From Methylobacterium adhaesivum (GTDB taxonomy: Bacteria > Pseudomonadota > Alphaproteobacteria > Rhizobiales > Beijerinckiaceae), in NCBI RefSeq assembly GCF_022179065.1, contig NZ_BPQD01000016.1, positions 62,001-126,000 on the forward strand: a DNA stretch of 64,000 bases, read 5' to 3'. This document shows, piece by piece, positions 16,369-24,733 of this stretch. The notes under the pieces were generated by a model. It was not told the DNA's origin. It ran no database searches and saw nothing but the letters and a program-made list of their open reading frames with translations. The position numbers were made by a program, and so were the translations under genes. Within the stretch, counting starts at the first letter, position 1, and every line of letters starts with the position of its first letter.

Positions 16369-17772
16369 ATGTCCCTGACCGACTTCCTTCACGGCGTCGA
16401 GAACGTCTCTGTCAATACGGGCATTCGCCCGGTTCAGACCGCCCGGTCGTCCGTCATCGGACTGATCGGCACCGCTCCCGGCGCCAACCGCGCGAAGTTC
16501 CCCCTGAACCGCAACGTGCTCGTGACGCGCCGTTCGGACATGGCGGGCCTCGGCATCACCGGCACGATCCCCGTCGCCCTCGACGCGATCTTCGATCAGA
16601 TCGGCGCCGCCGTGATCCTGCGCATCGTCGAGGAAGGCTCGACGATCAATCAGACCCTCGGCAACGTGGTCGGCGGCGTCGATGACGTGACCGGCGAACT
16701 GCTCGGCGTCCACGGCTTCCGCGACGCGGAGTCGGATCACGGCCTCTCGCCGATGGTCCTGATCGCCCCCGGCTTCACGCATCAGCGTCCGATCGGCGTC
16801 GCGTCCGTTACCGTCACGAAGCAAGGCACGGGCTACACGGCCGCGCGCGTCGTCTTCCGCAACGGCGGCGGCCTGACCTCCCCGGCCGGAACCGCCATCG
16901 TCCAGAACGGCAAGGTCGTCGGCGTTTCGATCGACCGTCCCGGCTTCGCCCTAACCGCGACCCCCGCGATCGAGATCGTCGGCGACGGCACGGGCGCCGA
17001 GGCGACCGCCTCGCTCGGCGCCAGCGCGAACCCGGTCGTCGGCGAGCTTCAGCCGATCGCCGACGAGTTGAGGGCGCATATCATCGCCGACGGCCCGAAC
17101 TTCACCGAGCAGGCCGCCATCGACTACCGCCGCGATTTCGGCTCGCGCCGCGTCTTCATTGTCGAGCCCAAGGTTTCCGGCTTCTCGGCGACCCGCGATG
17201 AGTACGTGATTCAGGAAGGTTCGGCCCGTCAGGCGGGCGTCATCGCGAAGAACGACAACGAGTCGGGCTTTTGGGAGTCGCCGTCGAACAAGCTGATCCT
17301 CGGCATCGGCGGGCTTGCTCGCCCCATCGACTCCGTCGGCAAGAATAGCCGCGCGAACCGCCTGAACGAAAACCAGATCGCGACCTTCATTCGCGACGGC
17401 GGATGGTACACCTGGGGCAATCAGACCTGCTCTCAGGACCCGAAATTCAAGTTCCTGAGCGTGTCGCGCATCGACGACATGATTAACATCTCGATCGCTC
17501 GTGCTCACCGCTGGGCCGTCGATCGCAGCATTACGCGCGGATACTTCGACGACGTGGCTTCGAGCGTCCGCCTCTACTTGCGGACCCTCGTGCCGAAGGG
17601 CGCGATCCTTCCCGGCGCCGATTGCTGGGTCGATCCCGCGCTGAACGGCGAGGAAGAGATTTCGAACGGTCACGCGACCTTCGATTACGACTTCACGCCG
17701 GCTTATCCGGCCGAGCGCGTGACTTTCCGGTCGCATCTCGTGACCGATTACATCAAAAATCTGTTCAACTAA
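16369..17772 (+). CDS. Tail sheath protein with inserted beta domain
   Basis: A 467-residue protein. The N-terminus (FLHGVENVSVNTGIRPVQTARSSV) and IGLIGTAPGAN segment are typical of P2 FI-type sheath proteins. The C-terminal part holds DDMINISIARAHRWAVDRSI and DYDFTPAYPAERVTFRSHLVTDY, the latter the conserved end that interlocks sheath subunits. P2 FI has about 396 residues. The extra length is mainly an insertion at about 145-222 with two GxGY/GTG-type repeat halves (VTKQGTGYTAARVVF, then DRPGFALTATPAIEIVGDG). The sheath contracts to drive the tube through the envelope. Confidence 0.92.
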   Translation: MSLTDFLHGVENVSVNTGIRPVQTARSSVIGLIGTAPGANRAKFPLNRNVLVTRRSDMAGLGITGTIPVALDAIFDQIGAAVILRIVEEGSTINQTLGNVVGGVDDVTGELLGVHGFRDAESDHGLSPMVLIAPGFTHQRPIGVASVTVTKQGTGYTAARVVFRNGGGLTSPAGTAIVQNGKVVGVSIDRPGFALTATPAIEIVGDGTGAEATASLGASANPVVGELQPIADELRAHIIADGPNFTEQAAIDYRRDFGSRRVFIVEPKVSGFSATRDEYVIQEGSARQAGVIAKNDNESGFWESPSNKLILGIGGLARPIDSVGKNSRANRLNENQIATFIRDGGWYTWGNQTCSQDPKFKFLSVSRIDDMINISIARAHRWAVDRSITRGYFDDVASSVRLYLRTLVPKGAILPGADCWVDPALNGEEEISNGHATFDYDFTPAYPAERVTFRSHLVTDYIKNLFN

Positions 17773-17788
17773 GAGGCTCTGAAGGTCG

Positions 17789-18292
17789 ATGATCCCGCGC
17801 GTACTTCGTAACTTCAACCTCTTCGTGGACGGCACGAGCTATGCCGGTCGCGTCACTGAGGTCGAGCTTCCCGAACTGAACTTCAAGACCGAAGAGCACC
17901 GCGGCGGCGGCATGGATGGCGTCGCCGAGATCGACATGGGTCAGGAGGCGATGGAAGCGAAGCTGACCTTCGCCGAGTACGTTTCTGACATCTTCAAGCG
18001 CGTCGGCCGCATGAACGGCAATGGGGTCCGCCTTCAGATTCGCGGCGCCCTTCAGCGCGACGGCGAGCGCGCGATCCCGGTCGTCGTCGAGCTTCACGGG
18101 TCCTTCAAGACCTCGACGATGGGCTCGTGGAAGGCCGGCGATCTCGCGACCCACGAAGTCGCGATGGCGGTCCGTTACTACCGCCTGACGATGAATAACG
18201 AGCTTCAGCACGAGATCGACGTAGACAACATGATCCGCAACATCGGCGGCGTGGACGAACTCGAAAGCATTCGCGAGGCGATCGGCCTGTAA
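17789..18292 (+). CDS. Major tail tube protein, P2 FII family
   Basis: A 167-residue protein, close to P2 FII (172), directly after the sheath. It has the family features: N-terminal RNFNLFVDGTSYAGRVTEVELPEL, then the AKLTFAEYVSDIFKRVG segment and a strand MAVRYYRLTMNNELQHEIDVDN near the C-terminus. These residues form the hexameric rings stacked within the sheath. The ATG at 17789 has GAGGCTCTGAAGG upstream. The identification is firm from pattern, size and neighbour. Confidence 0.92.
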   Translation: MIPRVLRNFNLFVDGTSYAGRVTEVELPELNFKTEEHRGGGMDGVAEIDMGQEAMEAKLTFAEYVSDIFKRVGRMNGNGVRLQIRGALQRDGERAIPVVVELHGSFKTSTMGSWKAGDLATHEVAMAVRYYRLTMNNELQHEIDVDNMIRNIGGVDELESIREAIGL

Positions 18293-18355
18293 GGGCCGAC
18301 CGTCACCTTCCTCCCCGGCGCGGAAAGCGCCTTTCAACTGTGAGCGGGAAACTCC

Positions 18356-18640
18356 ATGTCGAAGAAGAACTACGATAAGCGCCTCGAAGTCGAAGTCCCC
18401 CTCGAATTTCCCTTCGAGACGGGCGGCGTCGAATACGCGAAGCTCACGATGCGCCGCCCGAAGACCCGCGACTCGATGGACGCGGCCAAGGTGAAGGGCA
18501 CCGACGGCGACCGCGGCGTCTTCATGCTCGCCCGGCTCTGCAACGTCAGCCCCGACGTGATCGAAGAACTCGACGAGATCGACTCCAATACCCTGAGCGA
18601 GCAGCTTTCGGCTTTCACGGGGCGTCAGTCGGCGAACTAA
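18356..18640 (+). CDS. Tail assembly protein E-like
   Basis: A 94-residue protein with KYDKRLEVEVPLEFPFETGG-like strands followed by MRRPKTRDSMDAAK and a helical C-terminus (LARLCNVSPDVIEELDEIDSNTLSEQLSAFTG). P2 gpE (91 residues) has this layout and acts with E' as a chaperone for the tape measure protein. It sits between tube and tape measure as expected. Its stop lies inside the frame of the next E'-like segment, which is shifted by -1. Confidence 0.85.
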   Translation: MSKKNYDKRLEVEVPLEFPFETGGVEYAKLTMRRPKTRDSMDAAKVKGTDGDRGVFMLARLCNVSPDVIEELDEIDSNTLSEQLSAFTGRQSAN

Positions 18641-18819
18641 AAGACCTTCGCCGGGCCGTACTGACGCTGATCGACATGACCCGCGGCGGCTTCACCCTCG
18701 AAGATATCCTCGAAATGGAGATCGAGGACTTCAACGGATGGGCTAAAGCCGCCTTCGAATACCGAGAAGAACTGAACCGCGCCATCGCGAAAGCGAACAA
18801 GCGGAAGCGTGGAAAGTAG
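18634..18819 (+). CDS. E'-like tail assembly segment, in -1 frame (possible frameshift product)
   Basis: After the end of E the -1 frame stays open to 18819 and encodes a helical segment (ELKDLRRAVLTLIDMTRGGF, then LEDILEMEIEDFNGW and a basic tail). This matches the E' part of P2, which is expressed only as an E+E' fusion by -1 frameshifting. The frame is open upstream into E but contains no ATG/GTG/TTG before the ATG at 18676, favouring a frameshift. I see no canonical X XXY YYZ heptamer. The best candidate is the GGGG run at 18619-18622, where P-site re-pairing would be perfect. Independent translation from 18676 would give only 47 residues. Confidence 0.62.
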   Translation, partial: ELKDLRRAVLTLIDMTRGGFTLEDILEMEIEDFNGWAKAAFEYREELNRAIAKANKRKRGK

Positions 18820-18831
18820 CGGGGGCGGGCT

Positions 18832-21800
18832 TTGGCGAAGGGTTTCTCGGTTTTCGTCGATATCGGCGGCCGGATCAATGGAAGCCTCCCCGCCGCGATC
18901 AAGGGCGCCGAGAGCCAAGTCGCGGCCCTCGGCCGCCGGGTCCGCGGGATCAATGCCAGCGTCTCAACGGCGGTCAGCAACGCCGGGCGCGGCGTGTCGG
19001 CCGCCGGAAAGCGACTTCAGGACACCGGGCGCAACGTCACGACCGCCGTCTCGGCACCCCTCGGCCTGCTCGGTCTCGGCGCGGGGAAGATGGCCTTCGA
19101 GTTTGAGAAGGCCGGCAACATGCTCGAAGCCCTCGGCGATGCGACCGAAGCGCAGCGCGCCGACTTCGAGCGGTTCGCGAATGACCTGAATAAGAAGTAT
19201 CCGCAAAGCCTCGCCGGTATCATCACGACCGGAAACGAGATGCTGAAGGGCGGCTTCAACTTCGATCAGATGAAGGGGTCGATCGACCAAACTCTCGCGA
19301 CCGCCGTGCTCGGCGAGATGACTCCGGCCGAGGTCGGAAACATGATGGCGCGGACGATCAATTCGTTCCAGCTTCCGATGAAGACTTACGCCGAGTCGAT
19401 GCGCTCTTCTCAGCGCGTCTCGGATCAAATGACCTTCGCCGCCGTGAAGACCACGGCGTCGCTGAAGGACATGGGCGAGATGTATCGGTATGTCGGCGGC
19501 GCCTCGTCGGCCGCCGGGATCAGCCTTGAGCAAGCCTCGGCGTTTGCCATGGCGTTCGCGAAGAACGGCTCGGTCGGTTCCGACGCGGGCGTCGCGATGC
19601 GCTCGGCAATCGTTCGCATGGTGAAGATGCCCCCGAAGGCGCTCGCCGCGATGGAGCGCGTCGGGATGAAGCTCGGCGATTATGTCGGCAAGGGCGCGCG
19701 CAAGGTCACGAGCGGCAGCATCATCAGCGGCCTTCAGGCCGACGGCATCGACGCGACCCCCGTGAAGCGCCAGATCGACAAGGCGCTGAACGACAAGGCC
19801 CTCGCCGGCTCGCCCGTGAAGCTCTCGGCCGCGATCACGAAGATCATTCAATCGGGCGTCGCTGGCGCCGGGAAGGATGCTGTCGACTCGAAGGTTCTCG
19901 CCGAGAACGTTCAGTCCTCGATCGTCGCCGCCGGGTCGAAGATCGACCTGATGAAGTTCTTCACCGACCTTAAATCGAAGATGGACAAGGGCGAAGTGAC
20001 GCTCGGCGATGTCGCGACGATCCTCGAAGGCCGGCACGCCTCGCGTTACATGGCGCTCTTGCAGTCAGACCTTCCGGCCCTTCTGAAGCAAATCGAGACC
20101 GAGTCCGACGGCTACACCCAAAGCCGTTACGGGACCGTCCTGAAGGGCATCGTCGGCCCGGTTTACGAGGTCAGCGCGGCGATCGAGAAGCTGTCGGTCG
20201 CGCTCGGCCGCGCCACGTTCCCGACGCTCGCCGTCGGCCTCTCGGCGGTCGCCGACGGGATTCAGTCGTTCTCTGAAAAGAGCCCGGCCCTGATGCGGAT
20301 CGTCGGCGCTCTCGGGCTTGCCGCGATTGCGCTCGGCCCGTTCCTCATGGCGGCCGGTGCGACCCTTCGCGTCGTCGGGATGCTCGCGCGCGGCCTCGGC
20401 TTGCTCGCGACCGCCGCGACCTTTGGGCTCGCCTCGAAGCTCGTGATGATCTCGGCGGCGATCCGCGGCTTCGCGGCGGCTCAGGTCGCCGTCGCCGTCG
20501 CCTCGATCATGCGCCTGCGGACGGCACTCGTCGGCCTGATGCTGCTCGGCGCCGTCGGCGGCCGTGGCGCGGTCTTCGGCGCCCTGGCGCTCGGCGCTCG
20601 CGCTCTGATCCCCGCGCTGCTCGCGTTGCTGAACCCGGTCAAGCTCGTGACCTCGGCGCTGAAGCTTCTCCGCTTCGCGCTGCTCGGCACGGGCGTCGGC
20701 GCGATCCTGCTCGGCATCGGGGCGGCGGGCGCCTTCATCTATAAGAACTGGAATGGCCTCGGGAAGGCGTTCACGACGTTCAAGGCGGGCTTCATGGCCG
20801 CGCTCGGCCCCGAGGCGCAATCCGCGCTGAAGCCCGTCACGAGCCTTCTGACGGCGATCGGCAAGGCGTGGGACGACCTGACGGGGAAGAAGCCCGACGG
20901 AACGCTGATGATGTGGGGCTTCAGCCTCGGGCGCTCGCTCGGGACGGCCGCCCGGTCGCTCCGCGAACTCGCCCCGCTCTTCAACATCGTCGGCGGCGCG
21001 TGGATCAAGCTCCGGGACTACTTCGCCAGCGGATCGGGCAACCTCTTCGCCAACACCGCGCGCGAGATCGAGACGATCAAGGGCGTCTTCACCGGCCTTG
21101 TCGATGTCTTTGAGACGGTCAGGGCGAAGATCGCCGAGGTCCCGGCCGCCTTCGAGATGCTGAAGACCAAGGCGCAGGAAGGGTATAACGCCGTCCTCGC
21201 GATCAATTGGGGCGGCCTCGGCTCGGCGATCATCGACGCGATTGTCTCCGGCGTCTCGGGCGCCGCGGGCCGCCTCGTCGATGCCGTGAAGGGCGCGGCG
21301 CAACGCGCTTGGGAAGGCGCGAAGGGTGCGATCGGCCTCGGCGGTGGCGGTGGTGGCGGTGCGGCCCCTCGGGCGGCGGCACCTTCCGGCCCGGCGGTCG
21401 CTGGCGCTCGCGCTCTCGGCGGCCCCGTGCGCGGCGGCTTGCCCTATCTCGTCGGCGAGCGCGGCCCAGAGATTTTCGTGCCGAACGCGACCGGGCGGAT
21501 CGAGACGAACGGCACGCTCCGTAAGCTGTCGGACGCCGGCCGTTCGCCCCTTGCGACCCCGGCCATGCCGTCGGCCGCGATGCCGACGGCGCCCGCCGCG
21601 CAAGCCGGCGTCGCTCCCGTCAGCATGGAGCGGATCGCGGCCGTCGGTCGTCAGGATGGCAGGCCCGCCCTTCGCACGCCATCGGCAGGCGATGTCGCTC
21701 GCGTGGGCGGCTCTGGCGGCGAGACGCAGACCCGGAACGTTCGGGGCGGCGACGTGAAGGTCGAGCTGAATATCTCGGGCGGCAACGGCGGCGCGACCGA

Positions 21801-21882
21801 CATCGCCCGCGAAGCCGAGCGGGCCGTGCGCCGGGTCCTGGCGCAATACGAATCCGATCAGCGGGGGCTTCTGAGCGACTAA
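18832..21882 (+). CDS. Tail tape measure protein
   Basis: A 1016-residue protein starting at TTG 18832. It has an N-terminal helical start (FSVFVDIGGRINGSLPAAIK), a TP901-type core (FNFDQMKGSIDQTLATAVLG, SLEQASAFAMAFAKNGSVGS), and long hydrophobic stretches around 480-650 that may cross membrane during ejection. The C-terminal motif GLPYLVGERGPEIFVPNATG is nearly universal in these proteins. Length sets tail length; 1016 residues would predict a tail longer than P2 (gpT 815 residues) if 1.5 A per residue holds. It requires E/E' for assembly. Confidence 0.92.
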   Translation: MAKGFSVFVDIGGRINGSLPAAIKGAESQVAALGRRVRGINASVSTAVSNAGRGVSAAGKRLQDTGRNVTTAVSAPLGLLGLGAGKMAFEFEKAGNMLEALGDATEAQRADFERFANDLNKKYPQSLAGIITTGNEMLKGGFNFDQMKGSIDQTLATAVLGEMTPAEVGNMMARTINSFQLPMKTYAESMRSSQRVSDQMTFAAVKTTASLKDMGEMYRYVGGASSAAGISLEQASAFAMAFAKNGSVGSDAGVAMRSAIVRMVKMPPKALAAMERVGMKLGDYVGKGARKVTSGSIISGLQADGIDATPVKRQIDKALNDKALAGSPVKLSAAITKIIQSGVAGAGKDAVDSKVLAENVQSSIVAAGSKIDLMKFFTDLKSKMDKGEVTLGDVATILEGRHASRYMALLQSDLPALLKQIETESDGYTQSRYGTVLKGIVGPVYEVSAAIEKLSVALGRATFPTLAVGLSAVADGIQSFSEKSPALMRIVGALGLAAIALGPFLMAAGATLRVVGMLARGLGLLATAATFGLASKLVMISAAIRGFAAAQVAVAVASIMRLRTALVGLMLLGAVGGRGAVFGALALGARALIPALLALLNPVKLVTSALKLLRFALLGTGVGAILLGIGAAGAFIYKNWNGLGKAFTTFKAGFMAALGPEAQSALKPVTSLLTAIGKAWDDLTGKKPDGTLMMWGFSLGRSLGTAARSLRELAPLFNIVGGAWIKLRDYFASGSGNLFANTAREIETIKGVFTGLVDVFETVRAKIAEVPAAFEMLKTKAQEGYNAVLAINWGGLGSAIIDAIVSGVSGAAGRLVDAVKGAAQRAWEGAKGAIGLGGGGGGGAAPRAAAPSGPAVAGARALGGPVRGGLPYLVGERGPEIFVPNATGRIETNGTLRKLSDAGRSPLATPAMPSAAMPTAPAAQAGVAPVSMERIAAVGRQDGRPALRTPSAGDVARVGGSGGETQTRNVRGGDVKVELNISGGNGGATDIAREAERAVRRVLAQYESDQRGLLSD

Positions 21883-21883
21883 G

Positions 21884-22270
21884 ATGCGTGGCTTTGTAAT
21901 GATGGCGCTCGGCGCCTACCGCTTCGCAGTGACGACGGGCGGATATGACCGGCTCCAGCGTTCGACCTCTTGGCGCTGGCCTACGCAAGAGCGGATCGGC
22001 TCGGCCCCGGCCCATCAGTTCATGGGGCCGGGGACCGATAAGCTCACGATCTCGGGCGTGATCTTTCCCCACTTCCGCGGGGGATTGCGTCAGGTCGATG
22101 CGATGCGCGCTCAGGCGGGCCGCGGGCAACCCCTGAATATGGTCGATGGGACGGGGGTCAATTGGGATCGGTGGGTCGTCATGTCGATCGAAGAGGGAAA
22201 AGAAGCCTTCATGAGCGACGGCGCGGCTCGCAAGATCGACTTCTCTGTCGAGCTTGAGAAGTACGCCTGA
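21884..22270 (+). CDS. Tail protein U-like (P2 gpU)
   Basis: A 128-residue protein starting 1 nt after the tape measure stop. It carries the pattern of P2 gpU: MMALGAYRFAVTTGGYDRLQ, then TSWRWPTQERIG and DKLTISGVIFPHFRGG, followed by a WVVMSIEEGKEAFM strand. gpU lies in the baseplate/tube tip region and is part of the U-X-D block that follows the tape measure in P2-like phages. Size is also close to P2 gpU (159). Confident call. Confidence 0.88.
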   Translation: MRGFVMMALGAYRFAVTTGGYDRLQRSTSWRWPTQERIGSAPAHQFMGPGTDKLTISGVIFPHFRGGLRQVDAMRAQAGRGQPLNMVDGTGVNWDRWVVMSIEEGKEAFMSDGAARKIDFSVELEKYA

Positions 22271-22272
22271 GC

Positions 22273-22491
22273 ATGGCCCACGACTACACGACGCAACAGG
22301 GGGACACGGCCGACCTGATCGCGCTCGATCACTTCGGCCGCACTCGCGGGGCGACCGAGGCGATCCTTCGGGCGAACCCCGGCCTCGCCGCCGCCGGCAC
22401 GGTTCTCCCCGAGGGCCTGCCCGTCGTGATCCCGACCGTAGCGCCCGAGCCGGCGCAGCCCGTCATCCGCCTATGGGGCACCACTTCGTGA
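22273..22491 (+). CDS. Tail protein X-like (LysM-type)
   Basis: A 72-residue protein with a LysM-like fold: YTTQQGDTADLIALDHFGRT, then ATEAILRANPGLAAAG and LPEGLPVVIP. P2 gpX is 67 residues with the same Q-G-D-T and NPGLA pattern. It is a small baseplate/tail tip protein that may bind peptidoglycan. Its stop overlaps the GTG of gene D (GTGA). Confidence 0.88.
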   Translation: MAHDYTTQQGDTADLIALDHFGRTRGATEAILRANPGLAAAGTVLPEGLPVVIPTVAPEPAQPVIRLWGTTS

Positions 22492-23549
22492 TCCCCGCGG
22501 TTCGGATCACGATGGACGGCGGGGACATCACGAGCACCCTGATCCCGGCGCCCTTCGGCATCCCGCTCGTCGGCGGCGGCGTCATGGTCCCGAGCGGCTT
22601 CACGTCGGGCGACGCACGCGCGCCGCTGATGTCGATCACCGTGACCGACAACGAAGGCACGAAGAGCGATGCGGTCACGATGGAGATCGACAATCGCGCC
22701 CGGCAACGCGCCCCGAAGAAGGGCTCGACGGTTCAAGTCTCGCTCGGATACGCGAACGCGGGCGTCAAGTATATGGGACAATACAAGGTCGATCAGTGGA
22801 CGAAAACCGGCGCGCCTCGCAAGATGAGCGTGTCGGCGAAGGCGGCTGATGTCACGACGGACATCAAGAGCCCGAAGTCTAGGTCTTATCATAAGAAGAC
22901 GGTCGGCGAGATCGTCAAGGAAGTCGCCGGCAAACATAAGAAGTCCGCTCAGGTCGATCCCGAGATCGCGAAGATCAAGATCGGCCATATCGACCAATCG
23001 GGGGAGTCCGACCTTCAGTTCCTCTCGCGTCTCGCGAAGCGGGTCGGCGCGAACTTCAAGCCCGCCGATGGGAAGCTTCTTTTCACGAAGGCCGGGGGCG
23101 GCCGTCTCGCCGACGGTAGCGCCGCCCCGACTTTCGTCATCCGCGAGGCCGACGTTACGGATTGGTCCGCGACGGGCTCGGAACGCGGCGCCTATGAAAG
23201 CGCGTCAGCGTCCTGGCAAAACGTCGAGACCGGCGAGCGCGAGTGGATCACGTCGGGCGGCAAGGGCAAGCCGCAACACCGCGACCGGAAGCTCTACAAG
23301 ACGCGCGAGGAAGCCGAGCAGGCCGCGAAGGTTCAACTCGCTTCGCTGAACCGCGGCAAGGTGTCGGTCTCGATCACGATGATCGGCGACCTGAAGTTCT
23401 TCGCTGGATGCAAGATCATGTTCCTCGCGAACGATCCTGATGTCGATGGACTCTATTCGTGCAAGACGGCCGCGCACACCCTCGACGACGGCGGCCTGAA
23501 GACCGTGCTGACCCTCGAAAGCGGTGAGGACGATGATACAACGAAATAA
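22488..23549 (+). CDS. Late control D-like hub protein (P2 gpD)
   Basis: About 353 residues from GTG 22488 (GTGA overlap with X, GGGG 9 nt upstream). An in-frame ATG at 22473 is an alternative that would add 5 residues. It shows gpD features: VTDNEGTKSDAVTMEIDNRA, KGSTVQVSLGYANAGVKYMG, then SKSRSYHKKTVGEIVKEVAG, DQSGESDLQFLSRLAKRVGA and C-terminal VDGLYSCKTAAHTLDDGGLK. gpD (387 residues in P2) is the trimeric hub that holds the V spike, related to T4 gp27 and VgrG N-termini. It is the last recognisable tail gene. GC content drops sharply right after its stop. Confidence 0.9.
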   Translation: MIPAVRITMDGGDITSTLIPAPFGIPLVGGGVMVPSGFTSGDARAPLMSITVTDNEGTKSDAVTMEIDNRARQRAPKKGSTVQVSLGYANAGVKYMGQYKVDQWTKTGAPRKMSVSAKAADVTTDIKSPKSRSYHKKTVGEIVKEVAGKHKKSAQVDPEIAKIKIGHIDQSGESDLQFLSRLAKRVGANFKPADGKLLFTKAGGGRLADGSAAPTFVIREADVTDWSATGSERGAYESASASWQNVETGEREWITSGGKGKPQHRDRKLYKTREEAEQAAKVQLASLNRGKVSVSITMIGDLKFFAGCKIMFLANDPDVDGLYSCKTAAHTLDDGGLKTVLTLESGEDDDTTK

Positions 23550-23596
23550 AACTTCAGTGAATGTTATGGTAATTATCTGCATAAATCCACGACTTG

Positions 23597-24547
23597 CTAC
23601 CACTTATCAATAACGTTCTTAGGGATTGATATTATCTCTTTCAGATAGTCAGCACTATTACAGTATAACTGATTATAAGATTGCTGATATATTTTGTTAT
23701 TATAAAATTCAAGCTCCATAACTCCGATATTTTTTTCTGATTTTAGCGCGGCATTGGTATCTTTTTCGAACAAACCTGCAAGGTTCGGCTTCAATGGATA
23801 GTAAAGGCGCATTCCTTCATTGTCTGCGCCAAGACTAATCACAGGCTGATCACTAGTCAGAAAAGGTACTTTATTTGCGTTGTGGAGGAATTTGAATTTG
23901 TATAAATCTTTACTAATCAATATACCAACACACATATTCATTGCAAATATTTGGCTTTCTATGAACCAAGTTTTATCAAGATCAAGACCTCGATGCCACA
24001 TGGGATGATACTTTCTGATCTGCATTGCTCTTAACTTCGGCGTTCTAAAAAATTGCTGTGAAATAAAATGAATGAAATGGTTTCCCTCAACTTTATCATT
24101 ATAAAAGTCTGCACTGCACTTTTTTAGTTCTTCTAGGGAGACCTGCGCCATATTTTCAATGAAACCGTGCCATCTCTCGCCGTGCATTTTTTCTGCGATA
24201 TCGAGTTCTTTGGACATCATTTCGAATCCTTCTTTAGAAAGCTCTGAAGCATTTTGGATTCTATTGCGCAGCCGGTAAACAAGCTGGAAAGTATTAAGCG
24301 TTTCCCGGTGGAAATCCCGTAGCTGTTCATTGGAGGCCCTATCTATTAATAAATTAACCCATTCAATTTCGGCATCATTCAATTCTGCTAATTGATAAAA
24401 AAAACGTTCTGCTGCAATATTAGCAGATTTCACTGGAAATAATTTTACTTTGTCCTGCATGAAACAATAAATGTTACTATTTTTGTCCGCCCATTCATCC
24501 AAGTAAGCCCGCCAGACATAATGCTGATTCTTTGTAAGTGTTGACAA
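23597..24547 (-). CDS. DUF4238-like accessory protein (AT-rich moron gene)
   Basis: A 316-residue protein starting at TTG 24547 with AGGA 8 nt upstream. The N-terminal TKNQHYVWRAYLDEWADKN resembles the HYVP...YLR..A motif that opens DUF4238 proteins, and a later FLTSDQPVISL resembles the second conserved region (strand followed by TSD.P). Function of the family is not established. The gene is on the strand opposite to all neighbours. It is far more AT-rich than the rest of the window (many TTA, AAT, ATA, AAA codons), which marks recent acquisition. It splits the tail module from the lysis module, a common place for cargo genes. No signal peptide or membrane segment. A role in host protection is possible but unproven. 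Confidence 0.72.
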   Translation of the reverse strand: MSTLTKNQHYVWRAYLDEWADKNSNIYCFMQDKVKLFPVKSANIAAERFFYQLAELNDAEIEWVNLLIDRASNEQLRDFHRETLNTFQLVYRLRNRIQNASELSKEGFEMMSKELDIAEKMHGERWHGFIENMAQVSLEELKKCSADFYNDKVEGNHFIHFISQQFFRTPKLRAMQIRKYHPMWHRGLDLDKTWFIESQIFAMNMCVGILISKDLYKFKFLHNANKVPFLTSDQPVISLGADNEGMRLYYPLKPNLAGLFEKDTNAALKSEKNIGVMELEFYNNKIYQQSYNQLYCNSADYLKEIISIPKNVIDKW

Positions 24548-24710
24548 TTTTTGAATCCTACAAAAAGACTTTTATGTTATTTTCTCCGCGGAACCTCGTC
24601 AAGCAGGGAGCTTTTTTCGGAGACTTTGGTCCTACCTGATGACGTGCTTGCGTTGTGAGGTATAGGCGACTCGAACGGTCCCGCGTCGCGCGCAAGGACG
24701 GGAAAGAATG

Positions 24711-24728
24711 ACCTTCAGCAAAGAAGGT
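24711..24728 (+). promoter_or_regulatory. Hairpin covering the endolysin ribosome binding site
   Basis: ACCTTC (24711-24716) and GAAGGT (24723-24728) can pair, with an AGCAAA loop. The 3' arm contains the AAGAAGG ribosome binding site of the endolysin ATG at 24734. Folding would hide the site, so translation of the lysin may be restrained. Whether the fold forms in vivo is inferred. Upstream, 24602-24620 holds a small stem followed by T6 that could be a weak terminator. Confidence 0.5.
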
Positions 24729-24733
24729 CCGTT

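Noticed and set aside
23550-24733. AT-rich island as an insertion sequence
   Set aside because: There is no transposase-like protein, no terminal inverted repeat and no target duplication that I can see.
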